A stretch of DNA of 64,000 nucleotides, from assembly GCF_007747655.1 (NCBI RefSeq), contig NZ_CP036274.1, forward strand, positions 3,162,001 through 3,226,000, given 5' to 3'. Below, piece by piece: positions 44,329-52,242 of the stretch. The stretch is from Anatilimnocola aggregata. Its GTDB lineage: Bacteria; Planctomycetota; Planctomycetia; Pirellulales; Pirellulaceae. The notes under the pieces were generated by a model. That model did not search any database. It was given only the letters and a program-made list of their open reading frames with translations, and had not been told where the DNA came from. The position numbers were made by a program, and so were the translations under genes. Within the stretch, counting starts at the first letter, position 1; every line of letters begins with the position of its first letter.

Positions 44329-45351
44329 TTAAGTCTGATGTCCGGTCGTCACCATGTCGGTGTTGGTACCCGCTTCGCCCAGTTGGATCTCGTCGGTCGT
44401 CAGATCGTTCGAGATGCCCGGGGGCGGATCGAAGGCGGCGCGGCCGACTTGCTGTGTGCCGAAGGCGGGCCAGAACAATGAGACAAAAAAGTTGTTGAAC
44501 CAATAGAGGAGCACATTCCGCTGCTGCAGTCGGACGTCGATTTGGTGAGCGATCTTGCGGTGCTCCTGCGGGGTCTTGCTCCAATGCAAACCGGGCTGGT
44601 TGTGGTGGACGGTGTGATAGCCGTTATTGAAAAGGAGAAAGTTGATGATCGGGCCGACGAAGTTGCGGGAGTGATTGTGCGCGGACCAAGGGTCGGTGTG
44701 CACGTGCTGCTCGTAGTTGAAGAACATGATGGTCCAGACCGACGAGAGGGCAGGGAGGCCCACACCTAAGAGCCATAAGACCGTGCCGCGGCGCAGGCCG
44801 TGCAACATGACTCCCGTTAACCAAACCGCAAACCAGATGCTGAGCCATACGGTGTATTGCCATTGAACGCGACGGAAGAGCTTGGAGTTGGTGGCTTTGG
44901 CTTTCGCCAGAAAGGCCTTGATTTGCGCGGTCTGATGATAACTGGATACGAAGAAATAGCTGGCGGCAACCCACAGGTTGTGACGGTCGGTGTGTCGCCA
45001 CGTGATGGTAGCATCGCCCGCGCGGTTCACATGTTTGTGATGATTGAGGTTGTGAGTCGGCACCCAAACGAAGGTCGGGTAGCCATAAAAGAAGGTTAGT
45101 ACATGACCTAAAATGCCATTGCTGCGTTTGCTCGCGAACATGGGGCAATGGTTGTGATTGTGGGCGATGACGCCAGCGCAAATGGCAAAGTAGATATTGA
45201 TTGGAAAGAGAAAGAAGACGAGGTACGAATGGGAGTACTCGAGAATCAAGATGCCGATTGCCAGGGTTAACCAAAGGAGCGCGCGATAATCGGCAGCGTA
45301 GCGTGGCAACAAGCGATAGCCCCTCCCTGTGCAAAAAATCTTTAAGAACAC
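44329..45351 (-). CDS. Membrane fatty acid desaturase
   Basis: The 340-residue product contains the three His clusters of membrane desaturases: HNHNHCPMF (cluster 1), HNLNHHKHVN (cluster 2) and YHTVHHNQPGLHW (cluster 3), with four or more hydrophobic segments between them; a further EQHVHTD lies before the third. These clusters bind a diiron centre that introduces a double bond into acyl chains using O2. It converges on the CxxCH gene and lies downstream of the YwqK-type gene, separated from it by a strong terminator. Confidence 0.88.
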   Translation of the reverse strand: MFLKIFCTGRGYRLLPRYAADYRALLWLTLAIGILILEYSHSYLVFFLFPINIYFAICAGVIAHNHNHCPMFASKRSNGILGHVLTFFYGYPTFVWVPTHNLNHHKHVNRAGDATITWRHTDRHNLWVAASYFFVSSYHQTAQIKAFLAKAKATNSKLFRRVQWQYTVWLSIWFAVWLTGVMLHGLRRGTVLWLLGVGLPALSSVWTIMFFNYEQHVHTDPWSAHNHSRNFVGPIINFLLFNNGYHTVHHNQPGLHWSKTPQEHRKIAHQIDVRLQQRNVLLYWFNNFFVSLFWPAFGTQQVGRAAFDPPPGISNDLTTDEIQLGEAGTNTDMVTTGHQT

Positions 45352-45451
45352 TTCGATTCTAGAGATCGCCAGGTAGAACTGTAAGGAGCAAAATGACTCG
45401 CGGCGACCGTATTTGGCAAATGGTCTGACACCGCAATTCAGCTATCAACGC

Positions 45452-45489
45452 AAAAAGGCCCACGAACTCTGGTGAGAATTCGTGGGCCT
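45452..45489 (-). terminator. Terminator of the YwqK-type gene
   Basis: A perfect 11-bp stem (AGGCCCACGAA with TTCGTGGGCCT) and a 12-nt loop are followed on the minus strand by TTTTTGCG. It lies about 110 bp after the stop of the YwqK-type gene and 100 bp before the desaturase start. A second hairpin, CCCTCTCCC-GGAT-GGGAGAGGG at 45565-45586, lies closer to the stop without a T-run. Confidence 0.82.
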
Positions 45490-45601
45490 GGCACTGCGAG
45501 GGGGTATCGCGGTCCGGAGTTTATTTTCGGAGAAGCCACGTTGCCGAGTCGAACTCGTGAGCAGCCCTCTCCCGGATGGGAGAGGGAGACATGAGCAACG
45601 C

Positions 45602-46939
45602 TTAGCGGCGAATGTTGTCTTCGGGATCGGGCAGCGGGGCAGGAATATTGGCGACCTTGGTAGCCGTCATATCGCTGCGCTGAGCGAGCTTGCCGGTTTC
45701 TTTCCACCACGACCACTTGCCCACTGGCACGCCATCGCGGTAGTCACCGGCAATCTGCTTGATGCCGTTTTGGTGCCACCAGGTCCAGGTGCCGTCTTGC
45801 TTACCATCGACGTACGTGCCTTCCATCTGCTTTTGGCCGTTGGAGTAGTACCAACTGGCTTTGCCGACGGGCAGGTTGTAACGGAACTCGCCTTGGCGAG
45901 CGAGTTGTCCGTTCGCGTGCCAGATGCGGAACGAACCGAACTTCTCGTCCTGGCCACGAATTTCGAACACGGCCAGCGTGGCAGCGTGGAAGTCGTCGGT
46001 GGTCTTCACCACCAGTGGAGCGTGGAGGTAGAAGATCTCCGACCGCTTGTGTTCGGCATCGTAGTAGTCGACCTTCGGCGCCAGCTTGCGGCCGTGGGTG
46101 AATGTCTCTTTGCCGAGGAGCGAGGCATCGGTGCCCCACTTCATAACATCGCCATGGACGCGTCCATGATCGTAGGCGGCTTGCGAGAGGAGCGTGCCGT
46201 TAGGATAGAACCAGGCAGCTTTGCCGTGGCGATTGCCGTTGGCAAAGTCGATCTCGCTGATCTTCCGCTGCTTGGCATCGGAGATGGTCCACTTGCCGTG
46301 CAGCTGGCCGTCGACGAACGAGGCCTGCGAAGTGAACGGTGCTTGAAAGTCTTTGTAGGGAGCAGTGGCAAGCAGGGCTGCATCGCCGCCGCGATAGTAG
46401 CGCTTCCAAGTGCCGACGGCTTGACCCTGCTCGTGTGTACCTTCGCACACGATCTGGCCACGTTCGTCGTACTGGCGATAGACACCATGCAGCACGAAGT
46501 TACCGTCGCGGTCCTGGGCCATTTCGCGTTCGGCCTTGATGGTGCCGTTGGCAAAGCGTTCCTTGACCAGTTCGGTGACGATGTCATCGTCATCGCTCTT
46601 GGCGGCGGGCGTCGGCTCGGTGGCCTGTTCGGTGGGAGCGTTCGGGCTTTCGTCAGTGATGCGAACCTTCGACAGCCGGCTGCTGGGAGGTGCTGCGAGC
46701 GGCGGAGCGAGTTCGACGGCCTGCAAGGGCTCGGCGACTACTTCGGCCTGGGCCGGAGTCGGTTCGCCGGCGACCGGTTCCGCTTCGGGGGGCACAGCCG
46801 AGATTGGTTCGGCAGCAATCGGCTCGGCCGAGGGTACCGGAACGGGGATGATGTCTTCGGCCACAATCGGCTGAATCATCCAGCCGGCGGCGAGGCACAG
46901 GGATAGCGAGACTCGCATCCAGGGCGACGTGACTTTCAT
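45602..46939 (-). CDS. Secreted MORN/YwqK-repeat protein
   Basis: With the ATG at 46939 the product has 445 residues and a signal peptide (VSLSLCLAAGWMIQPIVA); the 53 codons upstream are open but unlike protein. After a Pro/Glu/Ala-rich linker (residues about 25-120) come repeats of the MORN or YwqK type, such as ANGTIKAEREM, YYSNGQKQMEGTYVDGKQDG, YYPNGT-like FYPNGTLLSQAAYDHGRVHG and WHQNGIKQIAGDYRDGVPVGKW. Such repeats form extended beta structures at the cell envelope; a catalytic role is not evident. It is also known from YwqK-type antitoxins, but nothing here suggests a toxin partner. Confidence 0.8.
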   Translation of the reverse strand: MKVTSPWMRVSLSLCLAAGWMIQPIVAEDIIPVPVPSAEPIAAEPISAVPPEAEPVAGEPTPAQAEVVAEPLQAVELAPPLAAPPSSRLSKVRITDESPNAPTEQATEPTPAAKSDDDDIVTELVKERFANGTIKAEREMAQDRDGNFVLHGVYRQYDERGQIVCEGTHEQGQAVGTWKRYYRGGDAALLATAPYKDFQAPFTSQASFVDGQLHGKWTISDAKQRKISEIDFANGNRHGKAAWFYPNGTLLSQAAYDHGRVHGDVMKWGTDASLLGKETFTHGRKLAPKVDYYDAEHKRSEIFYLHAPLVVKTTDDFHAATLAVFEIRGQDEKFGSFRIWHANGQLARQGEFRYNLPVGKASWYYSNGQKQMEGTYVDGKQDGTWTWWHQNGIKQIAGDYRDGVPVGKWSWWKETGKLAQRSDMTATKVANIPAPLPDPEDNIRR

Positions 46940-47357
46940 GAGGCACTCCTTTGCCAAGTATCCGACGGCGGGACTGACCAGTCTGGGGTCAGCTTGCAAA
47001 TCGGCAGAACGTGATGAGATAAGGCAGGGGAGGCGGTCGCTGAGAGACGACTGGGTCTCTGCGAAATACTGCCCCGGCAGGGTAGGCTTGCGTTGCACTC
47101 TCGGGATAAGCCCGAGAACCCATACTGCCGTTTTCGACGGTCTCTGTAGAAAGATGCAGAGTTTTGCGACTTACCGTCAGACGCGGAACCACTCGGAGAG
47201 ACTACGTGGCCGGCAAAGTTTAACAGGCCGTTGCTAGCGGCAGGCCGGAGCGAACCTGATTGCGTCGTTCCGGCCAGGCAGCGCGTAGTTCAGGCCGGAA
47301 CTACGCAGCGGTCGTTCGCGGCCTGAGTCAAGAAGGCCTGAATCGAGAAGTGTGGCC
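46940..47357. other. 418-bp intergenic region with two hairpins
   Basis: A hairpin with arms GGCCGGAGCGAAC and GTCGTTCCGGCC lies at about 47243-47275, and GCGTAGTTC-AGGCCG-GAACTACGC (9-bp stem) at 47283-47306. The flanking DNA repeats the word CAGGCCG several times. The region lies between the small 108-residue gene and the YwqK-type gene, both minus strand, so one hairpin may end the first transcript, though no T-run follows. The promoter of the YwqK-type gene must be near 46950-47050. Confidence 0.45.
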
Positions 47358-47684
47358 TTACCAGCCCATGACCATGTTCGACTCAATGACTTTACGGGCG
47401 TGTTCCAGGTCGGTGCCTGTTTCGTGCATGTACAGGCGGATGGCATGTACCTTGTCGCCGGACGACTTGCTGAGGCAGTCGCGGGCGGTCGAGCAGACGT
47501 CGACTCGCTTGGTGGTCAGGCCGAGGGCACCCTTGGAAATAACCCAGGTATCGCGTGGCCGCTTAGTGAGGCGAATGACTTTATCACCTGGGTAGGCCTC
47601 GTGGACGACGCCGCCCGCAGCGGTTTCGTCAGCGGCCCAGGTGATGATGATGTGAGCGTCCGTTTCAATCTCAAACAGTGGCAT
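47358..47684 (-). CDS. Small protein of unknown function (108 residues)
   Basis: The ATG at 47684 is preceded on the minus strand by GGAAGGAG, a near-perfect ribosome binding site, which decides the start against a longer upstream frame. The product begins MPLFEIETDAHIIITWAADE and contains VHEAYPGDKVIRLTKRPRD and CSTARDCLSKSSGDKVHAIR. No signal peptide or membrane segment is present. I do not recognise the family; the strong translation signal and balanced composition make it a credible gene. Confidence 0.65.
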   Translation of the reverse strand: MPLFEIETDAHIIITWAADETAAGGVVHEAYPGDKVIRLTKRPRDTWVISKGALGLTTKRVDVCSTARDCLSKSSGDKVHAIRLYMHETGTDLEHARKVIESNMVMGW

Positions 47685-47924
47685 GACAATCTCCTTCCCT
47701 AAACTAGAAACGCCGGGAAGTGTCGCTCTGTTGGCTCGAGCGAGCCAGGCAGAGTCAGGCACCCAAATGCAGGCCGATGACAGGCCTTCGAATCGGCCGC
47801 TGACGCGACCCCACAGCGGGATTACGGCAGCTAACCGCAATTCTACCACATTGCTTCTGCCAAGGTTCCCCCATGGGCGATTGGATTTCAAGCCCTCACG
47901 GGGAAAAAAGGGGCGAAGCGGGCA

Positions 47925-48025
47925 GAGGGTGGAAGGGATTAAGCGAGGAAGGGTCGAAGAAAAAATGCATCGAATTGAATTCTTCGCCCCACTCTTCATC
48001 CCGTTCTCCCTTTAACCCTTTCCTC
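47925..48025. repeat. Purine/pyrimidine imperfect inverted repeat in spacer (copy 2)
   Basis: The left half reads GGTGGAAGGGATTAAGCGAG followed by GGGTCGAAGAAAAAA; the right half is C/T-rich with CTCTTCATCCC and CTCCCTTTAACCC. It has the same order of words as the spacer at 1003-1100 and also lies between the start of one minus-strand gene and the stop of another, here directly against the stop of the PQQ-like propeller gene. Confidence 0.45.
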
Positions 48026-48026
48026 C

Positions 48027-49283
48027 CTACTTCAGCCCCACACAATACAACGCCTCGTTCGACCTGAGCAGCAGTTTGCCATCGACGGCGACAGGACTGG
48101 CATTGAAGACGCTGCTGTCGAGCGAGCGATTATGGGCGACGAGTTCGAACTGCGGCTTGGCCGCCACGACATACACGCCATTGTTGCGGCTGACGTAATA
48201 GATCTTGTCGCCAGCCAGCAGTCCGGAGGCGTAAATCAGGTCCGGGCGAGGTTCGAGTCGTTGCTCGTACAGAACTTCGCCGGTCTTCGCATCGGCACAA
48301 TAGGCCACGCCGCGGCTTTCGTGCGTCCAGTACAAATGCCCCTCATGAAACACGGGCGAACAGACATTCGAGCCCCGCTTCATTTCCCACAGCACCGGCA
48401 CATCGCCGCGTCCGCCAGCTTTCACGGCCACACCCATGCCCGACCGGGCACCAATCGCATAGATGATGCCGTCGTGGGCAATCACACTGGGGCAGACGTA
48501 ATCCTGAATGCCCGGTGCCCGCCAGAGTGGCTTGCCATTCTCGGGATCGTACCCCTGCAGTTCACCCTCACTGCTCAAGACGAGTTCCACTTTGTTATTG
48601 GGTGCTTTGACCAGAATGGGCGAATTCCAGGCCGCGCGCACGCCCCGCTGAGTCCAGGCAATACTTCCCGTTTTCTTATTGATTCCTACCAGCGCACCAC
48701 TCTCGACGCTCGCGTTCACAATGACCGTGTTTTTGTACAGCACGGGCGAAGTCCCCGAACCCCAGCTGTGCGTCTTGTCACCGACCTTGCAGCCCCAGCG
48801 AGGCTTGCCATTGAGCCCCAAGCAGCCCACACCCGATTTGCCAAAGAAGACATACAGTGCATCGCTGTCGCAGGCGGGTGTGCTGGAGGCATAGCCGTGC
48901 AACGCTTGAAAGCCTTGAAAACTCTCTTCTGGCACCAGGGCTTTGGCCGCGAAGGTCCACTCCTCCTTGCCGGTTTTCAGATCGAAGCAGAGGACTTGCC
49001 GCTGCAGGGCCGATTGATCGCCCGGGTTGTTTTCGTCTTCGCCATAGCCCGAGTAACTGGTGAGATAGATCTTGCCGCCGACGACCACCGGACTGCTGCT
49101 CCCTGGGCCCGGCAGTTTGGCTTGCCAGAGCAGGTTCTGGCTATTGCTCCAAGTGGTCGGCAAGTTCGCTGTTGTCGCCACACCATCCTGCAAGATGCCG
49201 CGGAACTGCGGCCAGTCTTCGGCCACCGCTGGCAGTGCCAGAAAACAAACCAGCACGCTCCAAGTCCAAAAATAAGTCTTCAT
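48027..49283 (-). CDS. Secreted PQQ-like beta-propeller protein
   Basis: The 418-residue product has a signal peptide (WSVLVCFLALPAVA) followed by EDWPQFRG, the usual start of planctomycete outer-membrane-type PQQ propellers. Repeated blades show the tryptophan-docking pattern AxDxxTGxxxW in forms such as CFDLKTGKEEWTF, GINKKTGSIAWTQ, GYDPENGKPLWRA and CADAKTGEVLYEQ. No catalytic Asp pair of quinoprotein dehydrogenases is evident, so it is probably a binding or scaffold protein in the periplasm. It forms a single-gene unit. Confidence 0.85.
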   Translation of the reverse strand: MKTYFWTWSVLVCFLALPAVAEDWPQFRGILQDGVATTANLPTTWSNSQNLLWQAKLPGPGSSSPVVVGGKIYLTSYSGYGEDENNPGDQSALQRQVLCFDLKTGKEEWTFAAKALVPEESFQGFQALHGYASSTPACDSDALYVFFGKSGVGCLGLNGKPRWGCKVGDKTHSWGSGTSPVLYKNTVIVNASVESGALVGINKKTGSIAWTQRGVRAAWNSPILVKAPNNKVELVLSSEGELQGYDPENGKPLWRAPGIQDYVCPSVIAHDGIIYAIGARSGMGVAVKAGGRGDVPVLWEMKRGSNVCSPVFHEGHLYWTHESRGVAYCADAKTGEVLYEQRLEPRPDLIYASGLLAGDKIYYVSRNNGVYVVAAKPQFELVAHNRSLDSSVFNASPVAVDGKLLLRSNEALYCVGLK

Positions 49284-49695
49284 GTGGCCTCACGGGGGAT
49301 AGGCATTTCAGTCTGGCACCAATCTTACATGCCGCTGGAGTATCCCGCCTGCTGGTCCGTCAATTTGAATGCCTGCTCCACGGCGAGCCCGGCTACCTCC
49401 CACCTATGGTCACGAGTTGCCCGGACCTTTCACGCCCGCCGAAATTATCTCAGGCATTCCGCTCGCTGCGAAGAGTTGCGCACCACTTGCGCCTCGGGTG
49501 CTCACGAAGAGTGAGATTCGAGAACACCTAAAGGTTGATTTTCACTCGCGTTTTTCAACACCATCGCCTGCCGCACGCGGGAAATACCGCAGCAGGTGTT
49601 GATAAACGCCCGAGGTTTATCAACACCCCCCTGTTGCGGTCAGCACATTTGCTTGTGACGTAAGTCAGCTAAATTATCTCCACTTGAATCGCCGG
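49284..49695. other. 412-bp intergenic region with a 13-bp perfect hairpin
   Basis: Arms GGTGTTGATAAAC (49595-49607) and GTTTATCAACACC (49615-49627) pair perfectly around a 7-nt loop; a further half-site TTCAACACC lies at 49554-49562 and can pair with the first arm. No T-run follows. Related half-sites occur at 42342-42447. The rest of the region shows no gene and should hold the promoter for the minus-strand propeller gene. Confidence 0.6.
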
Positions 49696-50688
49696 CTATT
49701 TCTTTTCAACGGGCTTCTTTCCGTCGGCCTTCTTGGCTGGGACAGCCATCGGCGCAGCTTCGATCGCTTCGCTCGATACTTCCACATCCTTGCCAAGCAA
49801 ATGCTTATCGAGGAATGTTTTCACCCGTTCCTCGACCTTGGGGCCGCCAATGCCGTGGCCGCCGCCGGTGATTTTCACGAAGGTCGACTTGGTGCCGGCC
49901 TTTTGTTGGGCACTGTGAAGTATTTCGGCCTGGCGAATGTCGACCGTCCGGTCGTCGGTCCCATGCAGAATGAGGAACGGCGGGTCATCAGCGGAAACAT
50001 GGGTTACGGGTGACGCTTCCTTAGCGACGTCTTCCTTCGTGGTAATTGGTCCCCCCAGCAACTTGTAAACGGGGCCCGAGGGATCGTTCAACTTGGGATT
50101 GTCTTTGTTGATGGCGAGAAAATCGCTCGGGCCGCAGAAATCGACCACGCAACTCACGCGGCTCGAGTTATCTGGCGAGCCATTCTTCCCTTCGAGTTCT
50201 TTCACATCGCCGCTGGTGCCCAGCATGCTGACCAGGTGACCACCAGCCGATGAACCCATGACGCCAATCTTATCGGGATCAACTCCCAGCGTCTTGGCAT
50301 TCGCCCGAATCCAGCGGACTGCCGCTTTGCAGTCGTGAATCTGACCGGGCCAGGCGGTTTCGTCGGTCAAGCGATAGCCAACCGTCACCCCCACGTAATC
50401 ACCGCTCGCCACGAGGTTCGTCAAGCGAAAGTGACCGCTGCTCTTGTTGCCATTTTGCCAGCCGCCGCCATGAATCCAGACCACGCAGGGGCGCGGCTTC
50501 TCACTGGCTTCTTTCGGCTTGATGACGTCCAGCTTCAAACTACGGTCGCCAGCCTTGCCGTATTCCACATCGGTTTGCACATCGACTTTCTCTCTCGCTG
50601 CCGCCGGCGAAAGCCTTTGAGCAAACGTTGCGGAAGAAGTTAACAATGCGAGGGCAAACACCAGCAACAGCGTGCGAAGCGGGCTCAT
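49696..50688 (-). CDS. Secreted alpha/beta hydrolase (esterase/lipase-like)
   Basis: The ATG at 50688 (MSPLRTLLLVFALALL) gives 330 residues with a clear signal peptide; 38 upstream codons are open but improbable. The esterase motifs are VVWIHGGGWQNGNK (HGGG oxyanion hole), GVMGSSAGGHLVSM (GxSxG nucleophile), LILHGTDDRTVD with the acid, and GGGHGIGGPK with the His. A Lys/Pro/Ala-rich tail of about 35 residues follows the domain. It resembles the BD-FAE or carbohydrate-esterase-like group common in planctomycetes. It is divergent from the aminopeptidase gene. Confidence 0.87.
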   Translation of the reverse strand: MSPLRTLLLVFALALLTSSATFAQRLSPAAAREKVDVQTDVEYGKAGDRSLKLDVIKPKEASEKPRPCVVWIHGGGWQNGNKSSGHFRLTNLVASGDYVGVTVGYRLTDETAWPGQIHDCKAAVRWIRANAKTLGVDPDKIGVMGSSAGGHLVSMLGTSGDVKELEGKNGSPDNSSRVSCVVDFCGPSDFLAINKDNPKLNDPSGPVYKLLGGPITTKEDVAKEASPVTHVSADDPPFLILHGTDDRTVDIRQAEILHSAQQKAGTKSTFVKITGGGHGIGGPKVEERVKTFLDKHLLGKDVEVSSEAIEAAPMAVPAKKADGKKPVEKK

Positions 50689-50913
50689 CGAAAGAACTCC
50701 GGGCGCGAAAGACTTCGCGCAGTGAAGAAATAGGCAACTCGTTCCACGGCAAGATGTGTCTGCCGTCGCGATTATTGTGGTCCGTCGCCGCGGCTGCCGC
50801 AATCATCGGCCGCTGCCTCACTTTGCCCTGTCACTCCTTCTCCCGCAGTCGAGATTTTGGCTACGATGGTGCCAAACTTATTACCGACGATGAAGCTCCG
50901 AGGAGTGCAGGGA

Positions 50914-52209
50914 ATGCGTCACGATCCGATTGAAGCCGAACTGTTTACAGAAAATCGCGCCAGGCTGAGCGCCAAGCTCCCCCCCAAGTCGCTGGCGGTG
51001 GTCCAGGCCAATGATGTGCTCCCCACCAATGCCGACGGCCATTTCGTCATGCACCCCAACTCGGACTTGTTCTATCTGAGTGGCATCGAGCAAGAACAGA
51101 GCATTCTGCTGATCGCCCCGGATGCCGATGATGAAAAATGGCGCGAGATTCTCTTCATCCGCGAGCCCAACGAACTCCTCAAGACCTGGGAGGGGCACAA
51201 GCACTCGAAGGAAGAGGCAACGAAGCTCAGCGGCGTGAAGAACGTGAAATGGTTAAGTGAGTTTCGCGGCATCTTTCACAAACTGATGTGCGAGTTGGAG
51301 CACGTCTACTTAAACACCAATGAGCACAAAGCCGCTTCGCTGGAAGTCGCCAGCCGCGATCAGCGCTTTGTGCAAGATTGCCGAGCCAAGTATCCGCTGC
51401 ATGACTACAGGCGACTCGCTCCGCTCATGCATCAGCTGCGAGTGGTGAAGTCGCCGCCGGAACTCGAGCTGCTGCGCAAGGCGGTCGACATCACCCGAGC
51501 TGGCTTTTTGCGCGTGTTGTCGTTCACCAAGCCGGGCGTGAACGAATGCGAAGTGGAAGCCGAGTTTGCCCACGAGTTCATCCGCCAGCGCGGCAAGTTC
51601 GCTTATCCGCCGATCATCGCAGCCGGCAAGAACTCCTGCATCTTGCACTACAACTCGAACGACCTTCCTTGCGAATCCGGCGATTTGCTGCTGCTCGATG
51701 TGGCCGCCGCGTACGCCAACTACAACGCCGACCTGACTCGCACCATTCCCATCAGCGGCCGTTTCACTCCCCGCCAGCGCGAAGTCTACGATGCGGTGCT
51801 GCGGGTCATGCGCGCCAGCATCAAGGGAGCGGTGGTGGGGAAGAAGCATCGCGACTGGCAGCGAGAATCGCAGCTGCACATGAACGAGGAACTTCTCAAG
51901 CTCAGTTTGATTACCGAGGAAGACATCAAGAAGCAAACAGAGGACGAGTTGGCGTGTCGCAAGTACTTCATGCACGGGCTGGGCCATCCGCTGGGCCTCG
52001 ACGTGCACGACGTCGGTCACACCACCGAAGCGTTCGCCCCGGGCTGGGTTCTGACCGTCGAGCCGGGGATTTATATTCCCGACGAAGGTTTTGGAGTGCG
52101 GCTCGAAAATGATATCGTGGTCACTGACGACGGCCCCCTCGACCTGATGGCCACCACGCCCGTGGAAGCCGAAGAGATCGAGCATCTGATGGCTTCCCGG
52201 CACAACTGA
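50914..52209 (+). CDS. pepP: M24 aminopeptidase P-type metallopeptidase
   Basis: AGGAG at 50901-50905, eight bases before the ATG at 50914, sets the start and gives 431 residues; an in-frame ATG at 50890 is a worse fit. An N-terminal creatinase-like domain (PNSDLFYLSGIEQEQSILLI) precedes the pita-bread catalytic domain. The metal ligands are visible as two Asp in LLLDVAAAYANYNADLTRTI, the His in MHGLGHPLGLDVHD, and Glu in TVEPGIYIP and RLENDIVVT. The enzyme removes N-terminal residues before proline. It lies upstream of the PVC heme protein gene with about 33 bp between, possibly one operon. Confidence 0.9.
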   Translation: MRHDPIEAELFTENRARLSAKLPPKSLAVVQANDVLPTNADGHFVMHPNSDLFYLSGIEQEQSILLIAPDADDEKWREILFIREPNELLKTWEGHKHSKEEATKLSGVKNVKWLSEFRGIFHKLMCELEHVYLNTNEHKAASLEVASRDQRFVQDCRAKYPLHDYRRLAPLMHQLRVVKSPPELELLRKAVDITRAGFLRVLSFTKPGVNECEVEAEFAHEFIRQRGKFAYPPIIAAGKNSCILHYNSNDLPCESGDLLLLDVAAAYANYNADLTRTIPISGRFTPRQREVYDAVLRVMRASIKGAVVGKKHRDWQRESQLHMNEELLKLSLITEEDIKKQTEDELACRKYFMHGLGHPLGLDVHDVGHTTEAFAPGWVLTVEPGIYIPDEGFGVRLENDIVVTDDGPLDLMATTPVEAEEIEHLMASRHN

Positions 52210-52242
52210 TCTTCACCACACTCACCCACTCGAGTTTTCATC

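Noticed and set aside
45482-46906. 474-codon plus-strand frame opposite the YwqK-type gene
   Set aside because: Antisense of a repeat protein with a signal peptide; no motif and Val/Gly-rich shadow composition.
45602-47684. YwqK-type protein and small upstream gene as a toxin-antitoxin pair
   Set aside because: The YwqK-type protein is secreted with a long linker, and the 108-residue protein is separated by over 400 bp with hairpins; no toxin motif is visible.
48132-49514. 460-codon plus-strand frame opposite the PQQ-like propeller gene
   Set aside because: The minus strand has a signal peptide and propeller blades; the plus frame is antisense shadow.
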